From an uncultured Kiritimatiellota bacterium (GTDB taxonomy: Bacteria; Verrucomicrobiota; Kiritimatiellia; RFP12; UBA1067): 54,096 nt of DNA. The translations under genes were made by a program, and so were the position numbers. Of the stretch, positions 25,253 to 34,632 are shown piece by piece; the first letter of the stretch is position 1; the number at the start of each line of letters is the position of its first letter. The stretch spans positions 1 to 54,096 of the forward strand of contig CAKURH010000009.1 in NCBI GenBank assembly GCA_934675625.1, read 5' to 3'. A model generated the notes under the pieces. It was given only the letters and a program-made list of their open reading frames with translations. It was not told where the DNA came from and made no database searches.

Positions 25253-26980
25253 GTGACGACGAATGTGAAAAACGTTTTTGGCGCTGTGTTGGCGGCGTGC
25301 CTCTGCGGCTGGACGCAGGCCGCTGCTTTCGTTCGCGAACGAGTGTCCCCCACACGAGTCGTGTGGACTTCGGGCTCGGTCGTTTCGCAGGCGGAAACCT
25401 TGCTGAAGCCCAAGCATGGGCAGGTCCCCGAAGCCGGGTGGAATCCCGAACGGATGTGGACGGCTTGCTGTGTGTTGACGAACGCCAACGCTGCGGCCGG
25501 CCTTGTCCTTGATTTCGGGTGCGAGTTGCATGGCGGTCTTCGGCTGGCCGTCTCGTCGCTGTCTTCAAAGAAGATGAAGATGCGCGTGCGCTTTGGCGAG
25601 TCGGTGAGCGAGGTGATGAGCGAGCTGGGTGAGAAGGGGGCTTGCAACGATCATGCGATACGTGACTCCGTCATTGATCTGCCGACGATGGGAACGCGCG
25701 AGATCGGCAACACGGGGTTCCGCTTCGTCCGGCTTGACCTTGTGACGCCGGGGCGCGTGGCGCTCGAAGCCGTAGAAGCCATTTCGCTGACACGTCAGAT
25801 GCGGCCGGTCGGCTCGTTTCGCAGCTCGGACGCGCGGCTTGACAGGATATTCGAGACCGCTGTCCGCACGGTGCATCTCTGCTGTCAGGATTACCTCTGG
25901 GACGGCATCAAGCGCGATCGGCTGGTCTGGATGGGTGACATGCACCCGGAGACGATGGCAATCCTGTCCGTCTTCGGCGCGGACGACATCATTCCGGAGA
26001 CGCTTGCGCTGATGGCAAAGGTCACGCCGCCGGACGAATGGATGAACGGCTTCCCGACCTACACGCTCTGCTGGATCCGAAACCTTGCCGCGTGGTGCCG
26101 TTACACGGGCGACAGGAAGCTTGTCGATGAGATGTCCGATTATCTGGAGAAGACCTTTGGACATGTCGCGTCAATGCTTCCGAATGGCATCTGGAAGAAG
26201 GAGGGCGCGTACGGGGCTTTCCTTGATTGGCCAACGCATCATCAGACGGCGGCGGAACTCGCCGGGGCACAGGGCTCGGCCGTGCTGGCGGTAGAGGACG
26301 TGAAGTTCCTCGCCGAAACGCTTGGGCGTGCGGATCTCGTCATCCGTGCGACTGACCTCCTCGGCAAGATGCGACAGGCGAAGCCGGAACCGCATGGCGC
26401 GAAATCCGTCGCGGCGATGCTGGCGCTGTCGGGACTTCGCGAACCGAAGGAGATGCATGACCTTGTGCTGGGACAGGACGGTCACGCCGGCGTCTCGACG
26501 TTTTACGGCTACTATATGCTTGAGGCGATGAGCCTTGCGGGACAGGGGCGTCGGGCGCTGGAGACGGTGCGTGACTACTGGGGCGCCATGCTCGATGTCG
26601 GCGCAACGACCTTCTGGGAGGATTTCAATCTTTCTTGGACGAACAACTGTTTCCGGATCGACGAGCTGCCGGTTGAGGGCAAAAAGGACATTCATGGCGA
26701 TTGTGGCGATTTCTGCTACAAGGGTTTCCGCCATTCGCTTTGTCATGGCTGGAGCGCGGGGCCGGCCGCCTGGTGCATCAACCGGGTGTTGGGCATCCGT
26801 CCCGTGGACATCGGATGCAAGACCGTTGAAGTGAAGCCGTGCTTGGCGGATCTTGCATGGGCGGAGGGTTCGATGGCGCTCCCGACGGGCGAATCTGTCA
26901 AGGTTCGCGCGGAACGAGGCGACGATGGAATCGTAAGAGTTGATGTCTCGGCGCCTCACTGGGTGAAGATTGTCAAATGA
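25253..26980 (+). CDS. Secreted alpha-L-rhamnosidase-like protein (GH78-like)
   Basis: The 575-residue protein starts at GTG with GAAAGGAAC upstream. It has a signal peptide (NVFGAVLAACLCGWTQAAA), a beta-sandwich part and a catalytic (alpha/alpha)6 barrel. DGIKRDRLVWMGDMHPE (about residue 220) matches the conserved acid-rich GH78 motif (usually DCPxRxExxGWxGD), and TTFWEDF (about 453) and HGWSAGPAAW fit later barrel motifs. The proteins in this family release terminal rhamnose. It is shorter than many GH78 enzymes and lacks some accessory beta domains. It lies between the giant fusion and a beta-galactosidase, and overlaps the latter by 4 nt. Confidence 0.82.
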   Translation: MTTNVKNVFGAVLAACLCGWTQAAAFVRERVSPTRVVWTSGSVVSQAETLLKPKHGQVPEAGWNPERMWTACCVLTNANAAAGLVLDFGCELHGGLRLAVSSLSSKKMKMRVRFGESVSEVMSELGEKGACNDHAIRDSVIDLPTMGTREIGNTGFRFVRLDLVTPGRVALEAVEAISLTRQMRPVGSFRSSDARLDRIFETAVRTVHLCCQDYLWDGIKRDRLVWMGDMHPETMAILSVFGADDIIPETLALMAKVTPPDEWMNGFPTYTLCWIRNLAAWCRYTGDRKLVDEMSDYLEKTFGHVASMLPNGIWKKEGAYGAFLDWPTHHQTAAELAGAQGSAVLAVEDVKFLAETLGRADLVIRATDLLGKMRQAKPEPHGAKSVAAMLALSGLREPKEMHDLVLGQDGHAGVSTFYGYYMLEAMSLAGQGRRALETVRDYWGAMLDVGATTFWEDFNLSWTNNCFRIDELPVEGKKDIHGDCGDFCYKGFRHSLCHGWSAGPAAWCINRVLGIRPVDIGCKTVEVKPCLADLAWAEGSMALPTGESVKVRAERGDDGIVRVDVSAPHWVKIVK

Positions 26981-29964
26981 AAGAGACGATGATGAATATG
27001 AAAATGACACGAACGTTGCTGCATAGGGTTGTCTTTGGTGCCGCATTGCTTTGCGCAGACGGCACAGGGTGGGCATCCGAACCGTGGGAGGATCCCGCTG
27101 TCAATGAAATCGACCGTCTGCCAGCCCGTGCGATCTCCATCCCCTGCGAGAGCGAGGAAATGGCACTCGCCATCAAGAATCTGGAACGCCCGAAAGGCGA
27201 CTCGCGCTGGAGCCTCCCGCTCGACGGCACGTGGGACTTCCGCTGGAAGCGTTCGCCCGAAGCCGCCGACTGGGAGAAGACGGCGCAAATCACCGTGCCC
27301 GGCTGCTGGCAGCTGCAGGGCGACTACGACCCGCCGCTCTACACGAACATTCAGTATCCGATCGCGCAGGACGCGCCGCGCGTCATGACTGCGCCGGCGG
27401 ACACGAACTGGACGGCGTACGCCTACCGCAACCCGGTCGGGCTCTACAAGACGACGTTCAGGCGCCCGTGGCGGTGGCTCTTCCGCAAGACGACGATCCA
27501 CTTCGGCGGCGTCTCGTCCGCGTTCTACGTGCGCGTGAACGGCAAGGCCGTCGGCTACGCCGAGGACAGCCGCCTGCCGTCCGAGTTCGACCTGACGCCC
27601 TACCTCAAGTGGTTCGGCGAGAACACGCTGGAGGTCGAGGTCTACAAGCACTGCGACGGAACCTACCTCGAAGACCAGGACTTCTGGCGGCTCTCGGGCA
27701 TCTTCCGCGAGGTCTACCTCGTCTCCGAAAGCAAGTCCGCGCCGTTCGACCTGATCGTCGAGACGAAGCTTTCGGACGACCTCAAAAGCGGCTCGTTCAC
27801 CGTGCGCGACGAGAAGGGGAACGTCCTGAAGGTGCGCGAGGTGCCGGACGTGAAGCTCTGGAGCTGCGAGGAGCCGTACCTCTACGTCACGCCGATCGAG
27901 CACAAATGGGGCCTGTGGCCCTCGTGCCCGTGGGGTTGGTGGATCTTCGGCGGCGTCGACTACCGCGCCGTGTCGTTCGGCTTCCGCAAGGTCGAGATCC
28001 GCGACTCGGTCCTCTACGTCAACGGCCGGCGCGCGCTCTTCAAGGGCGTGAACCGCCACGAGATGGAGCCGAAGACGGGCTATGCCGTCACGCTGGAAGG
28101 GATGAAGAAGGACATCGAGGTGATGAAGGCGTTCAACGTCAACGCCGTGCGCACGAGCCACTACCCGAACGTGCCGGAGTGGTACGACCTCTGCGACCGC
28201 GAGGGCATCATGGTCTGCTGCGAGGCGAACGTCGAGTCGCACGGGTATGACAGGTTCGACAGCAACAGTTCCCTCTCGTTTCGCAAGGACTACGAGCAGT
28301 CCCACGTCGAGCGCGGCACGCGCATGGTGGAGACGTTCCGCAATCACCCCTCGATCATCTTTTGGTCATTGGGCAACGAATCCGGCTATGGCCCGAACTT
28401 CAAGGCTTCGTACAAGGCCATCCGGGCGATTGATCCAACGCGGCCAATCCAATACGAGAACTTCTGTCGGGCGCGCATCGGTCATCTGGGCGTTCAGGAT
28501 GCCATCGCCGGCGACGAGTATGCGTTCACCGACTTCGAGAGTCCCATGTACAGTCGCCCGTGGGCGTCTGAGAAGTATGTCGCGAACCATCCGAAGAAGC
28601 CCTACATCCTCGCCGAATATGCGCACGCGATGGGCAATTCGACCGGCGGCCTCCAGGAATACTGGAATCTCGCGCGCAAGTATCCGTCGTTTCAAGGCGG
28701 CTTCGTCTGGGACTTCGCCGACCAGGCGCTCTGGAAGACGGACGCGCGCGGCACGTGGCTTGCGTACGGCGGCGACTTCGGCGACAGGCCGAACGACGAC
28801 AACTTCAACTGCAACGGCCTCTTCGACGCCCTGCGCAATCCGCACCCCGGCGCGTACGAGATGAAGCACGCCTACCAGAACATGACGTGCGAGGCGTTCG
28901 ACTTCGCGACGGGCAAGGTGACGGTGCGCAACGGCTTCTGCTTCCGCGACCTCGACGACTACGTCTGCGAGTGGACGGCGCGCGACGCGGCGGGCAACCC
29001 GTCCGCACGTGGGCTCTTCGAGCTGGGCGAGCTGCCGCCGGGCGAGGCGCGGGACTACGCGCTGGAGGGCTTCGGCGGCGACTCGATCGTCTTCCGCTTC
29101 CTCGACGGCAGCGACTGCGTGGCGTGGGACTCCTTCGCGAAGCCGTTCCGGCCGGAGTTGTCCACGAATCTTCACGAATCTGCACGAACGGAATCCGATT
29201 CGTGCCCATTCGTGTCCATTCGTGGCTCAGCACCCAACTCTCAACCCCCAACCCTCGCCCTCAACTTCTGGCGGGCGCCGACGGACAACGACCGGGGCTG
29301 GAAGATGCCGGAGGTCTGCAGGGTCTGGAAGGACGCGACCGCGACGCAGAGGCTGCCCGTCGGCGTGACGAGCGACCTCAAGACGACGCGCCTCGCGGAC
29401 GGCGCGTGGCGCGTGGACTGGACGCTCACCGTGCCGAAGGGCCTGCCGCCGATCCCGCGCGTCGGCCTCACGTTCACCGTGCCGAAGACGAACGCGGTCG
29501 AGTGGCTCGGCCTCGGCCCGTGGGAGAACTACGCCGACCGCGCGTCCGGGGCGATCTACGACGTCCACCGCGCGTCCGTCGGGCTCGTCTCCGGCCTCGC
29601 GGATCCGAAGACCGGCACGATCGCCTATCCGGCGGACCGCCTCAACCCCGACAACTACATCGAGCCGGGCGAGCAGGGCTACCGCACGGGCTGCCGTCGC
29701 CTGACGGTCGGGGGCGTGACGGTCGAGGCGGCGAACGCGCCGTTCGGCTTCAACGTCTGGCCGTATCCGCAGACGACGCTGGAGGGCCGGAAGCACCAGT
29801 GGGAGCTGTCGGAGGCGGACGCGCTGACCGTCAACGTCGACGCGGTGCAGATGGGCGTCGGCGGCGACAACAGCTGGGGCGCGAAGCCGCATGACGCATT
29901 CATGCCCGGCGCCGGAACCTACCGCCTCGTCTTCAAGATTCAGAGGCGCCACGCAGGTGAATGA
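26977..29964 (+). CDS. Secreted beta-galactosidase (GH2, LacZ type)
   Basis: The 995-residue protein has a signal-like N-terminus (LLHRVVFGAALLCADGTGWA) and the GH2 order: sugar-binding sandwich (VPGCWQLQGDYDPPLYTN), Ig-like domain, TIM barrel and the C-terminal bgal small-chain domain (NFWRAPTDNDRGW). The acid/base Glu468 is in SLGNESGYG and the nucleophile Glu547 in ILAEYAHAMGNS. It hydrolyses terminal beta-galactosides. Several ATGs lie close together at the start (26977, 26989, 26998). A repeat-derived stretch of about 35 residues (729-763) is inserted at a domain boundary. The gene ends the secreted-protein run begun at 16854. Confidence 0.93.
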   Translation: MKETMMNMKMTRTLLHRVVFGAALLCADGTGWASEPWEDPAVNEIDRLPARAISIPCESEEMALAIKNLERPKGDSRWSLPLDGTWDFRWKRSPEAADWEKTAQITVPGCWQLQGDYDPPLYTNIQYPIAQDAPRVMTAPADTNWTAYAYRNPVGLYKTTFRRPWRWLFRKTTIHFGGVSSAFYVRVNGKAVGYAEDSRLPSEFDLTPYLKWFGENTLEVEVYKHCDGTYLEDQDFWRLSGIFREVYLVSESKSAPFDLIVETKLSDDLKSGSFTVRDEKGNVLKVREVPDVKLWSCEEPYLYVTPIEHKWGLWPSCPWGWWIFGGVDYRAVSFGFRKVEIRDSVLYVNGRRALFKGVNRHEMEPKTGYAVTLEGMKKDIEVMKAFNVNAVRTSHYPNVPEWYDLCDREGIMVCCEANVESHGYDRFDSNSSLSFRKDYEQSHVERGTRMVETFRNHPSIIFWSLGNESGYGPNFKASYKAIRAIDPTRPIQYENFCRARIGHLGVQDAIAGDEYAFTDFESPMYSRPWASEKYVANHPKKPYILAEYAHAMGNSTGGLQEYWNLARKYPSFQGGFVWDFADQALWKTDARGTWLAYGGDFGDRPNDDNFNCNGLFDALRNPHPGAYEMKHAYQNMTCEAFDFATGKVTVRNGFCFRDLDDYVCEWTARDAAGNPSARGLFELGELPPGEARDYALEGFGGDSIVFRFLDGSDCVAWDSFAKPFRPELSTNLHESARTESDSCPFVSIRGSAPNSQPPTLALNFWRAPTDNDRGWKMPEVCRVWKDATATQRLPVGVTSDLKTTRLADGAWRVDWTLTVPKGLPPIPRVGLTFTVPKTNAVEWLGLGPWENYADRASGAIYDVHRASVGLVSGLADPKTGTIAYPADRLNPDNYIEPGEQGYRTGCRRLTVGGVTVEAANAPFGFNVWPYPQTTLEGRKHQWELSEADALTVNVDAVQMGVGGDNSWGAKPHDAFMPGAGTYRLVFKIQRRHAGE
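29162..29266. repeat. Palindromic and CTCAAC-type repeats inside the beta-galactosidase gene
   Basis: The left arm has CACGAAT-type units at 29163, 29173 and 29183. The right arm has ATTCGTG units at 29198, 29208 and 29218, ending at 29225. Both have a 10-bp period, so they form an imperfect palindrome. An AACTCTCAACCCCCAACC tract follows. All is read in frame and adds a low-complexity linker. Confidence 0.8.
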
Positions 29965-30077
29965 ATGACGTGATTTCGCGCGTGGGGTGCGCGTCGAACG
30001 GGTGTCCTGGTAATGAGGGCAATGCCCGTCGGGCAATGACGTTTCCGTGGGGACAGACCCCGCCAAACGTGTAACAG

Positions 30078-30113
30078 GTCGTCGTCCGCCGCGCTCCGCG
30101 CCGAAGCCGTGGG
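30078..30113 (+). pseudogene. Remnant of a XylR-type gene 3' end
   Basis: GTCGTCCGCCGCGCTCCGCG and the following GCCGTGGGCGGGG match the end of the regulator gene at 15889-15965, with the roughly 36-40 bp between the two blocks missing. It lies in the 277-bp gap (29965-30241), which otherwise holds a hairpin-like GGGGACAGACCCC and the 23-bp repeats below. Confidence 0.5.
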
Positions 30114-30137
30114 CGGGGGTGAGTCCTCGGATGACTG

Positions 30138-30200
30138 CGCCAAATTACCTAATGGTTTGCCGCCAAATTACCTAACGATTCCGCGCCAAATTACCTAATG
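30138..30200. repeat. Three 17-bp repeats at a 23-bp period
   Basis: CGCCAAATTACCTAAYG begins at 30138, 30161 and 30184, with 6-bp intervals. The array ends 27 bp before the -10 box of the ATPase gene. Its position and regular spacing suggest a protein-binding array rather than CRISPR. Confidence 0.85.
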
Positions 30201-30226
30201 GGGTAGTCTGGCCCTTCGGAATTTGC

Positions 30227-30232
30227 TATAAT
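30227..30232 (+). promoter_or_regulatory. Extended -10 promoter of the DUF4143 ATPase gene
   Basis: ATTTGCTATAAT is followed by 9 nt and the ATG at 30242, so a leaderless message is predicted. Another ATG (30233) directly abuts the box and would lie upstream of the transcription start. Confidence 0.78.
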
Positions 30233-30241
30233 ATGCGCGTT

Positions 30242-31534
30242 ATGAAGAAATACCGCAAAAGAATTGCCGATGCCCTCTTGCATGAGAAACTTTCCTATAT
30301 GGGGGCTGTGTTGGTGCGGGGGGCCAAGTGGTGCGGGAAGACGACGACTGCACGGCAGGTCGCCCGGACAACGGTTTTGTTGGCGGATTCCAAGCGAGGC
30401 TCGGCTAACCGTCAGTTGGCGCAGCAACGCCCGGACAGGTTGCTTGCTGGCGCGTATCCGCTGCTGATCGATGAGTGGCAGGAGGTGCCTTCTCTTTGGG
30501 ATGCCGTGCGTTCGCTCGTGGATGAAGTCGGAGAGCGCGGAATGTTCATCCTGACAGGGAGTGCCGTACCACCTCAAGTCGATGAGGAAGACGCAAGGAG
30601 AGTCATCCGCCATACGGGAACCGGTCGCATTGCGCGATTGACGATGCGACCGATGACGCTTTGGGAAAGTGGCGATGCAAAGGGTTCGGTGTCGTTTTCG
30701 GACTTGTTCAAGGGGATTGACGTTTCCGGGGCTTCGAGCGAATTGGAACTTGAAGACATTTCAGGCCTGATCTGTCGTGGTGGTTGGCCTGGGGCAATGG
30801 GATTGCGGGGTTCTGTGGCGCGGGGGCCGGCCAAAGAGTATTTCGAGGCGATCTGCGAGACGGACATTTCACGGGTTGACGATACGTTGAGGGATTCTTT
30901 GCGTGTGCGTGGCGTCATGAAAAGTCTTGCACGGCTTCAAGGCACTCAGTCTTCAGCTTCGGTTATCTGCCGAGACGTCATGGCGAATGATGTCGCGTCA
31001 TTAACTGAAGACACGGTCTATTCATACCTCAAGGCGTTGACGAAGATATTCGTGACGGAGGATCTTGAAGCCTGGTGTCCGAATCTGAGGTGCAAAACGC
31101 CGATTCGGACAACCGCAACGCGGTATTTCACCGATCCGTCAATTGCGGCTGCCGCGCTTGGAATTGGTTCGGACGAACTGTTGGGCGACCTTCCGACGCT
31201 TGGCCTGCTTTTCGAGACGTTGGCGATTCGCGATTTGCGCACGTATGCCGAACAGCTGGGCGGACGGCTTTACCATTATCATGACAAGAGCGGTCTTGAG
31301 TGTGATGCGGTCATGCGTCTTGAAAACGGGAAATACGGACTGATTGAAGTAAAGACGGGCGGAGAGACCCTGATTGAAAAGGGCTGCAAATCGCTGAAAA
31401 CGCTGGCGGACAAGATTGATGCGACAAAAATGCCGCAGCCGAGCTTCAAGATGGTTTTGACGGCTGACGGGAACTTGGCCTATCGAAACGACGATGGGAT
31501 TCTTGTCTGCCCAATCGGGTGCCTACGGGGATAG
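30242..31534 (+). CDS. AAA ATPase of the DUF4143 family
   Basis: The 430-residue protein has Walker A GAKWCGKTT (residues 27-35) and Walker B LLIDEWQ. The C-terminal DUF4143 part contains a PD-(D/E)XK-like core (ECDAVMRLENGKYGLIEVKTG). Such genes are common, mobile and poorly understood, often found in varying numbers in gut and rumen bacteria. Three 23-bp-spaced repeats precede the promoter. The gene sits alone between two carbohydrate-related regions, and its function is unknown. The GC content looks lower and the codon use less extreme than in the neighbours, consistent with transfer. Confidence 0.85.
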   Translation: MKKYRKRIADALLHEKLSYMGAVLVRGAKWCGKTTTARQVARTTVLLADSKRGSANRQLAQQRPDRLLAGAYPLLIDEWQEVPSLWDAVRSLVDEVGERGMFILTGSAVPPQVDEEDARRVIRHTGTGRIARLTMRPMTLWESGDAKGSVSFSDLFKGIDVSGASSELELEDISGLICRGGWPGAMGLRGSVARGPAKEYFEAICETDISRVDDTLRDSLRVRGVMKSLARLQGTQSSASVICRDVMANDVASLTEDTVYSYLKALTKIFVTEDLEAWCPNLRCKTPIRTTATRYFTDPSIAAAALGIGSDELLGDLPTLGLLFETLAIRDLRTYAEQLGGRLYHYHDKSGLECDAVMRLENGKYGLIEVKTGGETLIEKGCKSLKTLADKIDATKMPQPSFKMVLTADGNLAYRNDDGILVCPIGCLRG

Positions 31535-31557
31535 GCCTCTTCGCTGTCATCAGATTA

Positions 31558-31627
31558 CATACTGCGCAAGACAGGCGAAAATTTTTGCGCGATATTTGCA
31601 CTCTTCGGGCGGCAGATATGCTATACT
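31558..31627 (+). promoter_or_regulatory. Promoter module, copy 2 of a duplicated pair
   Basis: The module repeats the sequence at 16379-16447. GCGCAA (31564-31569) and TTGCGC (31585-31590) form an inverted pair, and the -10 box TATACT is at 31622-31627 after ATATGC. A ribosome binding site (GAAAGGAAC) and the ATG at 31683 follow. Confidence 0.75.
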
Positions 31628-31682
31628 ATGGGCATAGGTAAAATCCTGATCATAAAAAACACAAGAGAAAGGAACGTTCCTT

Positions 31683-34606
31683 ATGCGCGCGCGGAAAACG
31701 AATGCGACGTTGAAACCAGCAGTCCTTCACCTCAGGGGGGGGGGGGGGGGGGCTGCCTGATCTGCGCACTGTTGTTGTCGTTTGGCGGTTCGGCGGCGAC
31801 ATTGTACGTCGATAACGGGATGCTTGGCTACGACGGGCATGACGGGACATCGCCCGCGTTGGCCCTTCGGCGCATTCAAGAGGCGATTGACAAGGCCGCA
31901 GACGGTGACACGATTCTCGTGGCGCCGGGTGTCTATGGCGACGATCAGGGACTGGGTCGCACGGGGATCGCAATTGCGTCATCCGGTGGGCACTGGTGGG
32001 GCAGCGCGCGCATTCTGATCAGCAACAAGTCGCTGCACATCAAGTCGACGGGCGGTGCGGCGGTGACGCACATCATTGGCGCGCACGATCCGACGTCCGC
32101 TTCCGGCCTTGGCGACCAGGCCGTGCGCTGCATCGACGTTGAAAACACGAACGCCGACAGGGAGAATGTCATTGAGGGCTTTACGCTGCGGGACGGGGCG
32201 ACGCGCGAAAACACGAACCCCAGTGGACGCGGCGGCGCGCTGCACGTCTCGTCCGACGGAAACACGCCCGTCAAGGACAAGACGTTTCTGGTCGATTGCG
32301 TCGTCTCGAACTGCGTGGGCGCAGTCGAGGCGCTGGCCTTGGGCGGCACGTTCGTCCGTTGCCGTGTGCAGGACAATGCGCTTCTGGCGTCCGACATGAA
32401 CGACCCGAACAGCGCGTCCAACCGTTGGCTCTCGACCGGGACGGCCTATTTCAACACGCTTTTCGGACGCAACCGGACGGTCGATGCCGTGACGGCAGAA
32501 TCCGTTTCGGGGTCGATTTTGCTTTCGCCCGGCGGGCGGTTCGTCAACTGCACCTTCGCCTGCAACCTCGGTCGGTTCTACTCGCTCAGTTTCAACGACT
32601 TCCGCAACACGCTCGTGTCCGGCACGCAGTTCGACACTTATGGCGGTGGACGGCACCAGAACCGTGTGGACGACACGACCGCGACGCGCAACCTCATCGC
32701 GCCGGCTCTCGGCGACGTGCGCCTGCGCACGGGCGCCGCTGCGACGACGGCGGGCGACGCTTCCCTTGTCGCGGACACGAAATTCGTCCCGTTCCCGACG
32801 CTCTTTTCTGTCGCGCGGTTCAGGGACCTGTACGGCGCGAACATTCCGCAGACCGGGGCGATTGCCGCCGGCTGTTCGCAGACGGCGGTCGAGCCGTCCG
32901 CCGGCGCGGTCGTCGCGAAGGACAGAGATGTGCAGTTCGGCGAGACGGCGTTCCCGCAGTACGAGCCGTCTTACGTCTATCCGACGGACGGGACGGGGAC
33001 GATTCGCGTCCGGTGCGAACTGGCGGATGGGCAGCGCGCCCTGTGGGCTTCTGTCGTTCGGGGGCAGGAGACTGTCGCCTTTCCGCTTCCAGCGGACGGC
33101 GCGTTCGAGGTGACGCCGCCGGCGTCCGTCACGGAGACGGTGACGGTCGCGTTCGAGCGGACGTCGAACGTCCGCTACGCCGACCCCACGGTGGCGGAGT
33201 CGGCGGATCAGGACGGCTCGGCGGCGAAACCCTACCGCACGCTCGCCCAGGCACTTGAGGCGCTGGGCGGCGCCGCCGGCGCGGTGATTGCGAATCCTGG
33301 CGTCTACGACAGCGGGGAGATGTCCACAGGCGATTCCCGCGACGTGAAGGCGCGCGCGGTCGTGCCGGATGGTGCCGTTCTCGCCGCGCGCGACGGGTGG
33401 ACGAACACGTTCATCAAGGGCGCGGCGTGCCAGCCGTCCGATCAGGACAAGTCTAACGTCGCCCTGTATGCGGACGCCATCGCCGGCATGGGCAAGTCTG
33501 CCGTGCGTGGTGTCTACCTGGCGGGATTCCGTGCGGCCGTCTGCGGCTTCACGCTGACGAACTGCTATGTGCGCGGCGCAACGGACGCCGGCGGCGGCGG
33601 ACACAACAATCTGGACTACTGCGGCGCCGGCGTCGCGGGCGGCGGTCAGGCGAAGAACTGTCGGATTGTGGACTGTCACGCCTTCCGTGGCGGCGGGGCC
33701 TGGCAGACGACGTTGGTGAACTGCATCCTCGAGCGCAACACGGCGCTTTACGGCGGCGGCGCGTCCGACGATGCGAAGCACTACGGCTGCCTCTCCCGTG
33801 AAAACCGGTCGGCGAACGTCAACACGGCGGCGGACGGCCTGTTCTACTGGAATGTCTGCGAGAACGGCACGCTCCTCGATGCACGGACGGGCGGGCCGAA
33901 GGCTGCCGCCTGCATGCTCAAAAATACGCTGGTCCGCTCGAAGATGAGCCGGGGCGACATTCCGGACGACGCGATCGCGCCGGCCCTCTTCAGCCACTGC
34001 GCGTTTGCCGCCGACATGAACGGTGCGCAGACCGGGGGCTTCAAGAACGCGATCGAAAGTGGCGACGGCAATGTGCTGGTCCCGTCGGACGCGCTGGCGC
34101 TGGATGCGGACGGACGTCCCGTCATCGGCGCCTGCGCGGCGGTTGACGCGGGTGACGCCGCGCTGAATGCGGCGTACGTCGGCGAAACGGATCTCTTCGG
34201 TGGGCCTCGCGTCTCCAACGGTGCGCTGGATATCGGCGCGCTGGAGGGCGACTGGCGTGCCGTCTATGCGCGGGCCATTCGCCGGTCGCGCGTGACGGTC
34301 ACGGAAGCGTCGCCGTCCGTGACCACGAATGCGGACGGGAAGGTCGTCCTGACGGACGGGGCGCGGCTGATGGCCCTCGTGCAAGGCACGGCAGGCTTTC
34401 GCTACCTGCTTCGGGGGCGGGTGACGGGCGGCGGCACGCTGACGGTGACGGTTGACGGCGTGTCGTCCGTCTGCACGGCGGATGCTGAACTGAACCTGAT
34501 GCCGGCTGGCGAGACGTGTGCGCTTGCGTTTGCCTACACGGGTTCGGGCGAGGCAGTCATCGACGGGCTGAAGCGTGCGGGTGGCCTTCTCTTCGTCGTG
34601 CGATAG
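31683..34606 (+). CDS. Secreted tandem beta-helix protein, out of frame at a poly-G tract
   Basis: The ATG at 31683 follows GAAAGGAAC and opens with MRARKTNATLKPAVLHLR before 18 G. The body, starting CLICALLLSFGGSAATLYVD, continues to 34606 in another frame. One more G or two fewer would join them and complete a signal peptide. The body has two tandem right-handed beta-helix units, each opening with a DG...A..ALxxA motif (GHDGTSPALALRRIQEAID; then DQDGSAAKPYRTLAQALEAL). It ends with a choice-of-anchor-like motif (VSNGALDIGALE) and a small beta domain. It probably binds or cleaves extracellular glycan. The ATG at 31628 lies directly against the -10 box and cannot be the start. Confidence 0.75.
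31735..31752. repeat. Poly-G tract, 18 bases, at the frame break
   Basis: A pure G run within the signal-peptide codons, with different frames on its two sides. Slippage by one base would restore the gene. See the findings. Confidence 0.9.
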
Positions 34607-34632
34607 GTGTCCGGGGCAAGGGAGACGAGATC

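Noticed and set aside
30138..30200. A short CRISPR array
   Set aside because: Only three copies with 6-bp intervals, no spacers and no cas genes.
31628..31682. ATG at 31628 as the start of the beta-helix gene, which would make the gene in frame
   Set aside because: It directly abuts the -10 box, so it would lie upstream of the transcription start, and it has no ribosome binding site.
31979..34384. An 801-residue minus-strand frame opposite the beta-helix gene
   Set aside because: Arg-rich shadow with no motifs, start signals or promoter.
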